From the NCBI RefSeq assembly GCF_022201045.2, contig NC_068558.1, positions 1,922,001 to 1,986,000 of the forward strand: a DNA stretch of 64,000 nt, written 5' to 3'. The translations under genes were made by a program, and so were the position numbers. The stretch comes from Citrus sinensis (lineage: Eukaryota > Streptophyta > Magnoliopsida > Sapindales > Rutaceae). Numbering within the stretch: position 1 is the first letter of the stretch; the number at the start of each line of letters is the position of its first letter. Positions 11,216 to 25,005 of the stretch are shown piece by piece. The notes below the pieces were generated by a model. It was not told the DNA's origin. It worked only from the letters and a program-made list of their open reading frames with translations, and did not search any database.

Positions 11216-12630
11216 GTATATTGTTGAATTAACAGGTTTCAATTTATTTTGCAGCATACCAAACTTGGTACGGAAATTTATATATCTAGTCATTTTCACA
11301 AAATCATTATCAAAATTAAATATATTACAAATATTATTTATCATACTAGCCACTTATACCTATTTTGAACTAGATTACCCTTTAAAAGAACTTGATTTGT
11401 TGTGGACGATGGCCGGTTGCAGTCAATGGAAGCCATCGCTCCTGTTGATTGCGAGCGACGACAGTCATTGCTTGTGTTGGTTCGTTTTCCATCACCTATG
11501 TTGGTTGCGACTGGCTGCCGACGATGGTGGCATTCCCCATGTTGGTTGCAGGTAGAGCTACCCCCCGTGTTGATTTCATGTTGGTTGCTTTAAAGGTCAA
11601 TTAGTCCAAAATAGAGATATATAACTAATATGGTAAGAAATTTTGTAATATGGATAGTTTTGATAATAACTTTATGAAAATAACTAGATATGTAAGGGTG
11701 TGTTTGGTAACGTTTTTTGGATGAGTGTTTTTTGTTTTTCAAAAATGAAAACTACAAAACATGTTTGGTTAAACCATTTTGTAATAAATAGTAAAAAAAA
11801 ATAGAGAACAAAATATTTTTGTTCCTCAAGTTTTGTAAAGAAAACTCAAGAACGTCAAATTGACGTTCCTGAGCTCGCTGGAGAACAAAATAAAAGAGGG
11901 GAGATAAAAAGTAATCCGGGTCCACAACTATGATTTATTATATTATTATTTATTTAAATTTATTTTTACTTTATCTCTCTTTTTAGAAAAGAGTGTCACT
12001 TTTATGATTTCCCTTATCTTTTTCTTCTTCTTAATTCATCAGAGCTTTCTTCTTTCCCCCTTTTTATGATTTACCTTATCTTCATCTTCTTCTTCTTCTT
12101 CTTTTTCTTTGACCATGAACAAAGCTTTCTTCTTCCTCCCCAATGTATAAGTGTAGTATGGTTTTTTATTTTGTTATGCTAATTATACAACATTTATTAT
12201 TTTATTTTTTATTTTATTTTCTTAAAATTAATAAAATATAAGAGGGTTTCTAAAAATTATTATTGTTTTGTGAAATTTGATTTCACTTTGATTAAAATTA
12301 TAATAATAAAAGATAAAATGAATAAATAAATTAAAGAAAATTTATTTTATAAGATATTCTATAAAAAAAATTATATTTTCAGACAAACAATCAAATACAT
12401 TTTTACTGTTTTTCACATTTTCAAACAAACAACCAAACAAATTTTTATTGTTTTCATTTTCATATGCAGTTTTGAAAACACAATACCAAACAAATTTTCA
12501 TTTTAAAAAACATCACATTAAAAACATCATTTTTTTTCTCTAAAATAAGAGTTGAAAACACTAGTTAAAAAACATTACCAAACGCACCCTAAATTTCCTA
12601 ACTTTGATAATCAAAACCTAATTAAACTCA
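11216..12630. repeat. Long inverted repeat (foldback) interrupted by a MITE
   Basis: The left arm spans about 11216-11392. The right arm is about 11588-11691 and continues after the MITE at about 12590-12630. On the minus strand the right arm reads ATCTAGTTATTTTCATAAAG, against the left arm's ATCTAGTCATTTTCACAAAA. The match then runs on through TTATCAAAA, ATATTACAAA, CTATTTTG and CCTTTAAA. The spacer (11393-11587) is unusually GC-rich and repeats TGTTGGTTGC-like blocks. A structure of this kind is usually a non-autonomous foldback DNA element. No coding region is seen. Confidence 0.65.
11696..12589. mobile_element. PIF/Harbinger-type MITE, 894 bp
   Basis: The left end is GGGTGTGTTTGGTAACGTTTT and the right end, read on the minus strand, is GGGTGCGTTTGGTAATGTTTT. 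These are near-identical terminal inverted repeats of about 21 bp. TAA lies directly outside both ends (11693-11695 and 12590-12592). Subterminal copies of ACCAAACAAATTTT appear on the right side, and CT-rich runs with an internal duplication lie around 11990-12140. There is no transposase. The opposite arm of the surrounding inverted repeat preserves the empty target site, which supports the borders. Confidence 0.8.
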
Positions 12631-13356
12631 GTATGCTTCACCAATGGTGCGTAATTCTTATATATTACACAGAGATTTGGAATCCAAAATTGATATGTGT
12701 GGCTCTATTTAACTATTATTGGGGTTCTGTAACTTAAAAGTTATGCGTGGAAAAAAATATAATTAAAAAATAAAAATTAATAATGTGTAATAAAGATGGC
12801 TTTTAAATAATAATTTCAACCCAAATTATAAAGATATTAAGTTGTCCAGATCAAATCAATTTAACTTTTAAATCACATCACATAATATTCACTAAATGCT
12901 CTAGCGCTAAAAGCTACAGCTGCTCCGGCCGCGGTCCTCCAATGAAATGGCATTTTCATGCAACTCTTGTGCGGAATGACTTGTATAACAGGAATTGCCA
13001 GCGGTGGAGGGTTAAAGGCTTTTGTGGGAGAGTTTCTGGAACTTAGTTTTGTCGCATGCTTTGGTCCCCCCTCGTTCTACGGTTCTAGATTCCACTTCCA
13101 TTATACAACAGCAAATAATATCAATTTAATTAAGAAAATTGACTTAAAGTCGTCACCCTGCATAACAGAAGGTGCATTGCAATTTCAACAATTTTGACAT
13201 ATATATATTATGACAGACAAAGACTAGACCCCAGCTATCAATTTCAAGGGCAGAAATAATGCCAAACAGCAGATTAATCATGCAGCAGTACTCATGCCTC
13301 CGGGACTTGTAAAAAAATGCTCATAATGCTTGCTAGCTGAGAGCTTGAGCTAGTTG

Positions 13357-16300
13357 ATGAACCTTTTATCAAATCAATTAACCATGCAGCGATTTTGCAG
13401 TTCTGGACTTGTTAGACACTTTTCAGAGGTGCTAATTACATTATGGCGGTGGCGGCCCCGTGTCAAAAAGAATCTAGGAACCACCACAACACTGCTACTC
13501 TTTCTTCCACTCCTCATAGCTACTGCTTTCATTTCTTCCTTATGGAATTCTGATACTGTAAGCAATACCAACTTACAGCACTTGTTTTAATTTTTCCTGC
13601 ACAGATATATTTCAATTGATTATGATCGAGTTATTTGCGTTTTCGATTATTTTGCAGTCTAATTTTTCTGTTCACAATATCTCAAGAAATAAAACGGTGA
13701 TTATCGTATCCCGAAAGCCACAAAACCGGCCACCAAAAAGAATCACAACCCCACTCAATTGTGTCAAAAACCAAACCCAAACTTGCCCAACAAATTACCC
13801 CAAAACATCTCAAACACAAAAATCAATTTCAGATTACTCAATAACACCCACATCCACATGCCCAGATTACTTTCGGTGGATCCACGAAGATCTAAGCCCC
13901 TGGAAAGTCACAGGAATCACAAGGGACATGTTAGAAAGAGCCAATCAAACGGCTCATTTTCGTCTAGTACTCGTCAACAACAAAGTATATATCCATAAGT
14001 ACAAACAATCAATACAAACTAGAGACGTTTTCACCATATGGGGCATCTTGCAACTCCTTAGAAAGTATCCCGGAAGATTACCGGACTTGGAGCTTATGTT
14101 TGACTGCGATGACCGCCCCGTCGTCCTATCACGCGACTACAGCGGGCCAAACAACAAGGGCCCACCTCCGTTGTTTCGGTACAGTGGTGATAGGTGGACG
14201 ATGGATATAGTGTTTCCTGATTGGTCCTTCTGGGGATGGTAATGACTTCTTCTTCTTCTTCTTCATCTTGTTGTTGCTCTCTCTTTTGATTGCTGGTTGC
14301 GTGTTGCGTGTGTTTTTGTTTTCGTATGGAAATTGTAGAATGCATGCATGTGAGGGACTTAAATCGACTTGGACTCTAGCTACCATCGTAGGCCACGTAG
14401 GGTAGAAGCGCACTGTAATTAATTTTGTTTTCTGATAATCAAGGGGTCCTACGCTAATGACATGCGACCAAACACAGATTATTTCACCTGAATTTTAATG
14501 CTAATGCCCCGGGATGGCAAGACATAGTTTTTTAATTTTTAACTTTATTATAATAATAAATAAATATAAAATTTTTAATATAACATAATATTGATTTCTA
14601 TTTTGTTTTATTTTTAATTATAATTGTTAATATAAATTAATGAACTAATAATTTATTATTCAATAATATTATATTATGTTTTTATTTCTTATTCTATTAA
14701 AAATATAGCAAAATAATGTATTATTTATATATTATAACAATTAATATATAAAAATTGATTATTATTTAATAAGTTCAATATTACTAATAATAAATACTTA
14801 AATAATATATAAAAATGACATAATATTATATTATTTAAATATATTACAGCAATTGATATATAAGAATTGATTATTATTTAACAGTTTAATATAACTAATA
14901 ATAAATACTTAAATAATAATAAATTCGAATACTGTTAATTTTATACTATTAATTTAAAATTAATAGTAATATAAATAATGAAATAAAATATTCGTACATA
15001 TAGTACATTTCGTAATATAATATAATATAATATAGTGTGCCAAATGCACCCAAGTTATAAATTATATTATATTTTTTACCTTGTGTTTTTTCCTTACTTT
15101 TACAATATATAATATCTTTACAATAATTTTGGAGAAATTAATGAAATGAATGAAAGAAAAACTAACCAATCTTTTATTTTATTTTATAACGAAACAAGTA
15201 TATGATCGAAAGATTTGATTGTGGGTTCTCCTTCTCCACTGATGTTTGAAATTGTGCAAGTACGTACGTACATATGATTGTCAGTCGGCTAGGTTGACAT
15301 TAATTTTCATCTAGCAATATAATTGTTTTGGGTTATTGGGTGTCAGATTTGAAATTTATGTTAGAATGCGCCTATGGAATTATTTTGGCAGGGCTGAGAT
15401 AAATATAAATCCATGGGAAAGTTTGTTGAGGGAGCTAAAAGAAGGCAACAATAGGAGGAATTGGATAGACAGGGAACCCTATGCCTACTGGAAAGGAAAC
15501 CCTTTTGTAGCTGAAACAAGAAGAGACCTCCTCACTTGTAATCTATCAGATAAACACGACTGGAATGCTCGACTCTATGTCCAAGTAATTTCTTTTATAT
15601 ATATTACTCATTTATGTTCTAAGATTCCTGGTTTTAATTTCTTTTTAATCTTTTTCAAAATGCTGGGCATGGACAGAAGTTAAATTAATTTTTAGCCCCT
15701 TAATTGCAGTCCCTAATATTTAAACTTGACTTGCTAGCCAAATAAAGCTGCTTAAAACCAATTAATTCGATCAAACCTTTGATTATATTTATTTATTGTG
15801 CATATATATATGTTTATTAATTAACTTCTGCAGGATTGGATCCTTGAATCTAAGCGAGGTTTTCAACAATCAAATCTGGCGAGCCAATGCGCCCACAGGT
15901 ATAGCTAGTCTCAGACTTAACTGATGGGTACGTTCATGAAGTCAACTTTCAACATTGACTTTTCTTGTTCACTACTTATTCATTAGGTACAAAATCTACA
16001 TCGAAGGATATGCATGGTCAGTTAGTGAGAAGTACATTCTAGCATGTGACTCTATGACACTCCTTGTAAAGCCCTATTTCCACGATTTCTTCATAAGATA
16101 TTTACAACCTCTGCGACACTATTGGCCGATAAGAGATAAAGATAAGTGCAAATCTATTAAGTTTGCCGTAGACTGGGGTAACACCCACAAGCAAAAGGTA
16201 ATTAGCTTTGTTGATTATATTATACCGATGTGATATTTTGTTAAGTAATGTGATACGCATGTCAATGGACTTTATTAGCAGGCACAGGAAATTGGGAGAG

Positions 16301-16641
16301 CGGCGAGCAACTTCATTCAAGAAGAACTGAAAATGGAATACGTGTATGATTACATGTTTCATTTGTTAAACGAGTATGCTAAGCTTTTGAAATTCAAGCC
16401 AGTGGCACCTGATGGAGCTGTGGAGGTATGCTCAGAGACTATGGCTTGTAACGCAAATGGGTCGCATAAAAAGTTCATGATGGAGTCATTAGTCAAAGGT
16501 CCTTCTATTACAAACCCGTGCACATTGCCTCCTCCGTATGAACCCAAAGTTCTTGGTGCTTTCTATCGGAGAAAACTTAATGCAATTCTACAAGTGCAGA
16601 AATGGGAGGATAGATACTGGGAAAGTTTGAAGAAGCAATAG
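13357..16641 (+). CDS. O-glucosyltransferase rumi-like (CAP10 / glycosyltransferase 90 family), 536 aa
   Basis: Six exons: 13357-13557, 13658-14238, 15392-15584, 15834-15898, 15987-16197 and 16282-16641, together 1611 nt in frame. A short basic N-terminus is followed by one hydrophobic segment at about residues 42-61, as in a type II Golgi anchor. A variable, Asn/Thr-rich stem with possible N-glycosylation sites comes next. The catalytic region starts near CPDYFRWIHEDLSPW. Family landmarks are LELMFDCDDRPVV, FPDWSFWGWAEININPWESL, YWKGNPFVAETRRDLL, YKIYIEGYAWSVSEKYILACDS, and a C-terminal helix with YDYMFHLLNEYAKLLKF. Animal relatives transfer glucose or xylose to secreted proteins. The plant acceptor is not established for this member. 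An alternative start is the Met at residue 10. Intron 2 is 1.15 kb of AT-rich DNA. The C-terminus does not end in KDEL. Confidence 0.9.
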
Positions 16642-19600
16642 TGCGAATAATATATGCATATTAATTTCTTAGGTTAGGCTTTTATTTATTCAATCATTTG
16701 ATAAAGGGTCAAATCCTACGACTCAGCAAGCCCAATTTAATTAATTAAAGAAGGCATACAGCACTTATGTTTTGCACCAAACTGTACTTATAATTAAATC
16801 AATTGCTATGAGCCACGCATGCAGCATTTTGGACCACCGGAAAGTTGTGAATGACTCATCATCATCTCTTTGCCCACAAGTGTATTAATAACGAGCTTTA
16901 TCACTGACGAATCACAGTATTTGTCTGAATTGGTCATGTGGATGAAAGGAATTGGTTTCTTTTGGGCGACAGAACAAATGAATGAAAATGATGATGATCA
17001 ATCCAGTCTCCACCGTTGCTAATATTAATATGATTATGATTTCAGTGCCGCACACAGGAGCACCTTGCGACTACTGCTTAGTACTGTTACATGCATTCTT
17101 ACAATCACGTGTGTCCATATAAATAAGTACTGAGAAAAAGCTCACAATATGATGATATTTTGCACGCAGCTGTTTTATTTTTATTTGTAGACCATCTGGT
17201 CTTCTAGTTATTAGGTTTCCTTTTCAAGTGGGGAGGAAACTTTGTCCGTGGCCATAGATTTATTGCAATCGTACGAATAAGTTTATATTTGTGTTTCCGT
17301 CCTTAAAGATTGAGACTGATAACACAGTAGGCCATACCCCTTAATTAACCTCACATTAATGCACACAGCAAATAACCTGTACAAGCCGTTTGGACGACTT
17401 GTCAGGACGACCCATTTTGGGATATACAATTGGAAATTAATTACTTGAACTAGCTATGGTGAAACTTATATATAAATGCCTAATTAAAGCCTGAACCATG
17501 AATGGTTTTGAGATAAAAAAATCTTTGTCAAGATACTTGGGCGATTAATTATGTGTTCATCTTAAATGTTGAACCAGCCTAACATGCACGAGACTCAACA
17601 GTCCACATAGAATGTTAGGTTGGCTTGGCTTCAACTCTTTGCTAGTTGTTGTGAAAAACCCAAAAAAAAGCAAAAAAGGGAAAAAAAATACAAATAAACT
17701 CTTTGTTAGTTGAGACGTTGAACGTTAAGTTCCTTTGCTAATACTCGCAATTATTGACGGTCGGTGGTGTAATCCACAAATTATGTTGATAAATATATGG
17801 ATTTGCAAATACCTTGATTATATGTAATGCTTTTAAAAATTAATTAATCGTAGCTTAAATATATGACATCAATGGAGACGTAAGCAATACGGGGAGCTAA
17901 ATTGTCGTGTTAGTTTCTGCCTCTAATAGGAAGCTTTGGCATTAAAGAATCAATTACATCAACGTTAAGTTAATTTATCAAATTATATTTGATGATTCTG
18001 GATTCATATTGATGGAACCTGCAACGGCAAGGCCACTTTAATTAGTAAGCCGGTTCCAATAAAATCATTCCAAATTTTGGAGGCATTTACTTTTGAGATG
18101 CTTCACCAAACATGAGATTTTTCTTGCTCTTGAATCCTCTTTGATGACGAATGTGACAGCTTATCCACTCCCCATATCGTTAATCATGAAATTAATGAAA
18201 AGTATAAAACCAAATGAACAGACATGATTAAGAATTTTAATAAGCCTGGTTATGCTCAATTTGGCTAAATTAAAGAAATGATTAAAAAAAAACCTATTTT
18301 CATCATTTTGTTTAGAAATCAAAGATAAATAAATAAATTGCAAATTAATGGCATAATAATAATAATAATAATGAGAAAGGTCAAAATAAAAAAAACATGA
18401 GAGTATCACTAAAAATACTCTTCTAATTTAACTATTTAAATATTTGTTTGTTTAATTATTTGACAAATAGAAAAGTTAAAAAAAATAGTCATATTTTAAA
18501 AAAAATAGTCAAAATTTTTTCTCCACAAAAATAATAACAATTACAACACATTTCTCCCTTTAAGAATGAGAAGATAAAAAATAATATAATAATAAGAGGC
18601 TCTCTAAATGAGATTTTTCATATGACTAAAGAAGAAAGAAGGATAACCTTATTTAAAAAATTTTATTTAAAAAGTTTTTTAGAATATTTTTCTCTTCAAA
18701 TAATAAGTAAAGAAATTTTGAGTGACGTTCTAGGGAATTTTTTTTTTTTAAAAGGTTATGAGAATTTAATCAATTTATTGTTTAGTATTAACCAAAGACA
18801 AAGTGGGTCCAGATCAAAGTCGTCACGTGGAGAGTGTTCAAGGCCAATGTGAGGAAGACAGAGGGCGCTCTCTCACAAAAGGGACCGAAAACTGTCTCAG
18901 ACGGCTCCACCAACTTCTCTTCTTTTGTTTGACTTTTCATTAGTCCAATTAGTTTGTGACACCTGTAAAGACTCATAGAAACCGAGCCTCTTCGAGTCAC
19001 AGCAGAAAATAGAATTAGAAAATGACGTGGCTCACGCTCCGGCTCCCTTTAAAAATACTCAAAAAGTGTATTTGCTTGGAAGCATAGTCAGGAAGGAAGC
19101 TTCATGCTTAAACAATCTTTCATGTCTTGTGTCACCTCCCAAACCCAAATATACAAAAACATTACAAACCAAAAAGGCAACCTCATAATAATAATGATAA
19201 TAATAATAATAATAATAATAACATCACAATACGTACATTAAATAACACTTGTGACATTCAACAAGTTGTCTCATTAATCATATGCATTTATATTAATATT
19301 ATATTCCATACCTCACCTAAGCTTGAAAGACTATGCACATTTTTTTTTGTTAGATATTAATATCCAAAATGCACTCACTTTGATTATTAATTTAATGTTT
19401 AAAGATATGCATTTAGATGCATCACATGCTACTAACAAACTGATGTTCATGGGTAACAACTGTAAACATTGAACTTGAGAGGGAGAAAATTTGTTTACGA
19501 GCTTTATTCAAAAGAAGTGTGCTTTTGCTCTCAAAAGCCACTAAACGACATAGTAAAAGCATTCAAATTTCAAACGGTCGTGGCCTTGGCTTGCTCTTTG

Positions 19601-21161
19601 GTACAAAAGAAAATCAAGGGAACTAAAATTTGATGGGGACGGACAAATTGGCCAGCGACCCTTGATTTTAGCCACTTAATGACAGCTGTTAATCTAATTG
19701 CACTGGCTTAATAAAAGTAAAACGGGGGCAGATTATATCGCGATATTTTAACGATTCATAGAAATGATTGATTCAAATTAGGTTACGGCAATGTCACGTG
19801 ATAACCGGCGCAAATACCGGAACGGCGATTGGCCCGCTCCCGGCTCCCTACTACGGCTGCTAACGTAAAATAAAATTGTTTCTCTTATTACGAGAGTTCT
19901 GAATTCATCTTTTTTACTATTACAAGAGTTTTTCATTGGCCAAATAATCTGACATTCTTAAATATAAATATAATTGTTGTTTATCATATCTACAATTACT
20001 TTTTCTTTTATTATAATAGACAATAATTTTAATATATCATTTTTGTGTTTTTTTTTATAAGTCACCCATTTAAAAAGAAAAAAAAGATACAAGATGTTGT
20101 TTAAAATCATTTCATATGGATATATTTTTATTTATAAATAATATAAAGCTTTTTTAAAAAATTAATCGTGTAAATTTAACATTAATGATTCATTGATAAT
20201 GAACATAATTATAGAATGGTTCAAAATAATTTAATTACTTTTAAATATGCTGAACTCTTGTTTCATCATAATTTGAATTAAAATTTTTGTTATTTAATAA
20301 TTAAAATGTATATATATTTGTTTCTTCGTTTAATTTGATGGATCATGGATCCACATTACTAATATGGGATAAAAATTCTCTCATAATATCAGTTCTTATA
20401 AGTTTTTATATTTTTACGAAATTAAATCACAAGAGAATCTTATTCTCCCGTTGGCACGGACTCTCACATTATCATAACACCCGAGATCTCGTTTTCTCGT
20501 CTCACGAGATTGACGCTATTGAAAAAAATAAAGCAACAGCCACCCTGTTTGTTAATGCAATCATTATTAGCAGAGAAAAAAAATCTAATAGAAGCATGTG
20601 TAGAGCTCCAAAAGCAAAAATAATCGTCCTACCATTTTAACTCAAACTTACAGAAAGCAGATCAACAAAACTCTTTGCATTTTCCATTTTGTACTTCAAT
20701 TATCCATTATTTGATTTTTCTGTTCTACATTTTTTTTTTAATACCTGGAACAAGAAGATCTTTATCTTCTTTAGCTAGTAACTAAAACCTCTCTTTGAAT
20801 CCAAGTTTCTCTCACATCTCCTTTTGTCCTTTAACTTGACATATCTGTCTTGTGTTTACTCTTTCAACGGATTTGCTTTCATGGGTAGTTGCAAAATCTT
20901 TGATTTAAACTCACAAAAACTGTACTAAAAACTTTATCTGGTTCTTGTTAACAAGGGCAGATTTGTAGTACATTATTGAACTTTAAGTCAGTTTCAGAGT
21001 TTTAGTGTACTGACATTTGTCTTCATAAACACTAGTATCCAAGTCATTTGATTTTTCTTTTTCTTTTTCCTCTTTTGAAGTTTCTTTAATGAGCTCTTGT
21101 TTTGAGTCTTGTGGTTTCTAGAAGACTATTGGGTGGTAAAAGTTAGAATCTTGAACTGAAA
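16642..21161. other. Intergenic, no gene seen
   Basis: The first 1.5 kb is of moderate composition and may contain regulatory DNA. AAT/TAA microsatellites lie at about 18355-18372 and 19185-19222. A CACGTG G-box occurs near 19795 in a short GC-rich patch (19780-19860). The open frame at 20335-20640 has no protein character. The last 450 bases upstream of the LRR kinase are T-rich, as plant leaders often are. Confidence 0.5.
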
Positions 21162-24100
21162 ATGAGATCATACTCGTCACTTGAGCTTCTGTTTGTTCTC
21201 TCTGGAGTTCTTTTTGCAACCTGCAATGCCTTTGCTACAAATGAATGTAATGTTTCGTTTGTTTACTTTTTGTCTTGCCTCAGATCTCGAATCTTTTGAT
21301 TGTGTTAATTGTTCTCTTTTTCCAACATTTTCTTAGTGATCAAATAGTCTATTAGCGCTGTTGAGGTCATGTGATCGTAATTTTACTAAATGGGAGTTGC
21401 GTATTTTCCTCAGTTTGGGCTCTTACAACATTCAAGGAAGCAATATATGAAGACCCCCATCTGTTTTTGTCCAACTGGAATGCCCTTGATGCAGATCCTT
21501 GTCATTGGACTGGCATTGCTTGTTCTGATGCTAGAGACCGTGTTCTAAAGATGTAAGAGATGATTTGTTACTCAGTTGTATTGTGGTACTTCTTTGACTG
21601 GACTTCAATAGATACGCATAGTTTGGTTAAATACATGTTTGGGAGAATCATGCCTTACCGATTTGTATGAGGATTTTGTTTTGTAGAAACATCTCTGGAT
21701 CATCTTTAAAGGGATTTCTTGCGCCAGAGTTGGGTCTGCTGACGTACTTGCAAGAGCTGTAAGCTCTTATTTATTTTTGTCTTTTCCTACCGGCTGAAGT
21801 ATTATACTTTTTTACGGTGATTGAGGTTTAATATCACACTTTCTTGTCTTGTAGAATTCTGCATGGGAACAATTTGATTGGGATAATACCTAAAGAATTG
21901 GGCTTGTTGAAACGTCTGAAGATCTTGGATTTGGGGACGAACCAATTAACAGGTCCAATTCCTCCAGAGATTGGGAACTTGACTGGTTTGGTGAAAATGT
22001 AAATGAAATTTATTGTTTGTTCCCAAAGAACTGGATTTTGTGCTTCGCACTCCTTGAATATTTTAACCGGTCAACGTACCTATGTTGCAGAAACCTTCAG
22101 TCTAATGGGTTGACTGGGAGACTGCCTGCCGAGCTCGGTAATTTGATTTCTCTTGAGGAACTTCATCTAGATAGAAATAGGCTTCAAGGCGCTGTTCCTG
22201 CTGGCAGCAATTCCGGCTACACAGCTAACATTCACGGAATGTAAGTAGATGATTCTTGCTTTCAAGGTAGTTAATTTGGTTCTGATAGACTGATCAAGGC
22301 AAAGCATGAGCATTATTGGCTTTTCAAACTCTTTAGATGTGCTTGTGTAGCATATTTGTGGGCAGAATCATGCCATATTTGACAATCTGAAATTAATTTC
22401 AAAAATGGGAAAGGTTGCCAAGTATATAATTCCGTGTTAATTATTTTCCTGGACTTAGTTAACTAGTCAGACGCTATTAGCTTCCTTTTCTTTTTTACTT
22501 CCTCAGTGTTACATATTTTGGCAGGATTCTAAGGATATTGATAATTTTTATTCATAAATGATAGCTTTACTTGTTGAATTAGTGGCAATGTACTGTACTA
22601 GTATGTGTAATACTTTTGTGGCTCATCCTTATTTGGAAAATTACGTCATTCTAAGCCTTATTGGATGGTTTTAGTTTCCTAATAAATTTTCTTGAAATTT
22701 ATTTCTGGTGCAGGTATGCCTCAAGTGCAAACCTAACTGGCTTGTGTCACTTGTCTCAGTTAAAAGTTGCAGATTTCTCGTACAACTTCTTTGTTGGAAG
22801 CATACCTAAGTGCTTGGAGTATCTTCCAAGGTACCTGCACCTTTGTGATAGGGCTTTCTGTTTTTTTTTTTTTTTTTTCAGTTAGCTTATTTTTGCTCTA
22901 CTTATATCTTGTAGTACAAGCTTTCAGGGGAACTGTCTACAGAACAAAGATCCCAAACAACGTGCAACTACTTTATGTGGTATGCTAGGCTTCATTTCAC
23001 ATTTGGGTTTAGTTGGGATGGAATTTAAGATGTCCTACTCTGCAGATAAAAATGCTGATTTCACTTCCGTAATGGAATATATTTTAAATTTTATGTATTT
23101 AATTTGAAATACAGTCACCTAGTTGTCTAGTTGAAGTCTCCAATACTTTTCTTTTCGATATGGCCTAACCATTCAATACCAATTAACAAAATTCCTCTTC
23201 TAGGTGGTGCTCCTCCTGCCAGAACCCGTGCTGGATTAAGCCCTAAGCACCAAGCAGCTGAAGATGTGTCCAAGCACCAGTCTGCATCAAGACCTGCCTG
23301 GCTTTTAACTCTTGAAATAGTGACTGGAACCATGGTGGGTGTTCTCTTTCTCGTTGCTGGTTTCACTGGACTTCAGAGATGCAAGAGCAAACCTTCCATA
23401 ATAATCCCTTGGAAGAAATCGGCTAGTGAGAAGGATCACATATATATAGGTTAGGCACCTTACTTGGCAATTAATATGTCTGCTTCAGTGCTACTTCAGT
23501 AGTTTATTGCTCAAGCAAAAAAATTGGTTAAAATGGTGGGATTGTCGTACAGATTCTGAGATCTTGAAAGATGTGGTGAGATTCAGCAGACAAGAGCTGG
23601 AAGTAGCCTGTGAAGACTTCAGCAACATCATTGGCTCTTCACCAGACAGCTTGGTCTACAAGGGCACCATGAAGGGTGGGCCTGAGATTGCTGTAATATC
23701 CCTCTGCATTAAAGAAGAGCATTGGACAGGCTATCTTGAGCTCTATTTCCAGAGAGAGGTAATTACTCATCCTTAACTGCAGGAAATTTTACTGTAAAGC
23801 TTCCATGAGAGAGTACCAAACACCTAGCAAAAGTTATAACTTGGAACAATCAAGCTTTCGGTTGTATGGACTTTCAGGTGGCAGACTTGGCAAGAATAAA
23901 TCATGAGAATACAGGAAAGCTGCTAGGCTATTGCAGAGAGAGCTCCCCATTTACAAGAATGTTGGTTTTCGATTATGCATCAAATGGAACTCTATATGAG
24001 CATCTCCATTGTAAGTCAAGTTCCTTGTACATAATTGGATTGTCTATGATGTTTCCTTAGATTAAACCTCAGCAACCAATGTGGATGCAGATGGTGAACG

Positions 24101-25005
24101 ATGCCAAGTATCTTGGACACGGCGTATGAAAATTGTAATAGGTATTGCACGTGGACTCAAGTATCTCCATACAGAACTTGGCCCTCCTTTTACTATATCA
24201 GAGTTGAATTCTAGTGCTGTATATCTTACTGAAGACTTTTCTCCCAAGGTATCCCCTCTGTGTTTATCTTTTCTGTTAGTTTCAAGTATAATATGCTAGT
24301 ATTTTCTACATAATTGAATGAATGTTTTAGCTGAAGTCACTTTTGGCTTGTTCATTACAAAAGAATCTACCAAATGCTAGAAACAACATTTCTTTAATTA
24401 TATAAACATTGTTTTTAAGAACATCTTTTGACTTCTGCTGCAGTTGGTCGATTTTGATAGTTGGAAGACAATTCTTGCAAGATCGGAGAAGAACCCTGGC
24501 ACTCTTGGCAGCCAAGGTGCTATCTGCATACTTCCAAGTTCTCTTGAGGCACGGCATTTGGATGTCCAAGGCAACATTTATGCATTTGGTGTGCTTCTGC
24601 TGGAAATAATCAGTGGGAGACCTCCATGCTGCAAGGACAAAGGGAACTTGGTAGATTGGGTATAATTCATGAAGCTTCTGAAATTGAATATTGTTTCTAT
24701 TCATTCTCTAATTATTGCTTGAGTTGAAGCTAACACCAAAAACTTCTAATATTTGGCAGGCTAAGGATTATCTTGAATTGCCAGAAGTAATGTCATATGT
24801 GGTGGATCCTGAGTTGAAACATTTTAGTTATGATGACCTCAAAGTTATCTGCGAAGTGGTGAACTTGTGCGTCAATCCAGACATCACCAAGCGACCATCC
24901 ATGCAGGAATTGTGCACAATGTTGGAGGGCAGAATTGACACTTCTATATCAGTTGAGCTTAAGGCATCATCTTTGGCATGGGCTGAGCTTGCACTTTCAT
25001 CATGA
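21162..25005 (+). CDS. LRR receptor-like pseudokinase (At1g63430 / At5g41180 type), 658 aa
   Basis: Thirteen exons: 21162-21246, 21414-21552, 21687-21758, 21855-21998, 22091-22240, 22714-22830, 22915-22979, 23204-23449, 23553-23758, 23878-24010, 24091-24248, 24444-24659 and 24760-25005, together 1977 nt in frame. The order is signal peptide (about residues 1-25), an LRR N-terminal cap with DADPCHWTGIAC, and about four leucine-rich repeats, for example LKILDLGTNQLTGPIPPEIG. A juxtamembrane linker follows, then one membrane span at about 290-312 and a cytoplasmic kinase-like domain. The kinase lacks the key residues: the VAIK position reads EIAVISLC, the HRD loop reads TISELNSS, and DFG is replaced by VDFDSW. 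It should be catalytically dead and act, if at all, as a scaffold or co-receptor. LRR introns fall at the repeated phase-2 position typical of this family. It is convergent with NOB1. Confidence 0.9.

Noticed and set aside
13374-14413. Minus-strand open frames opposite the O-glucosyltransferase
   Set aside because: They are reverse-frame shadows. The plus strand has splice sites, a membrane anchor and family motifs.
20335-20640. 101-codon plus-strand open frame
   Set aside because: The predicted protein has no family resemblance, no good promoter context and a composition expected of AT-rich noncoding DNA. It is most likely chance.
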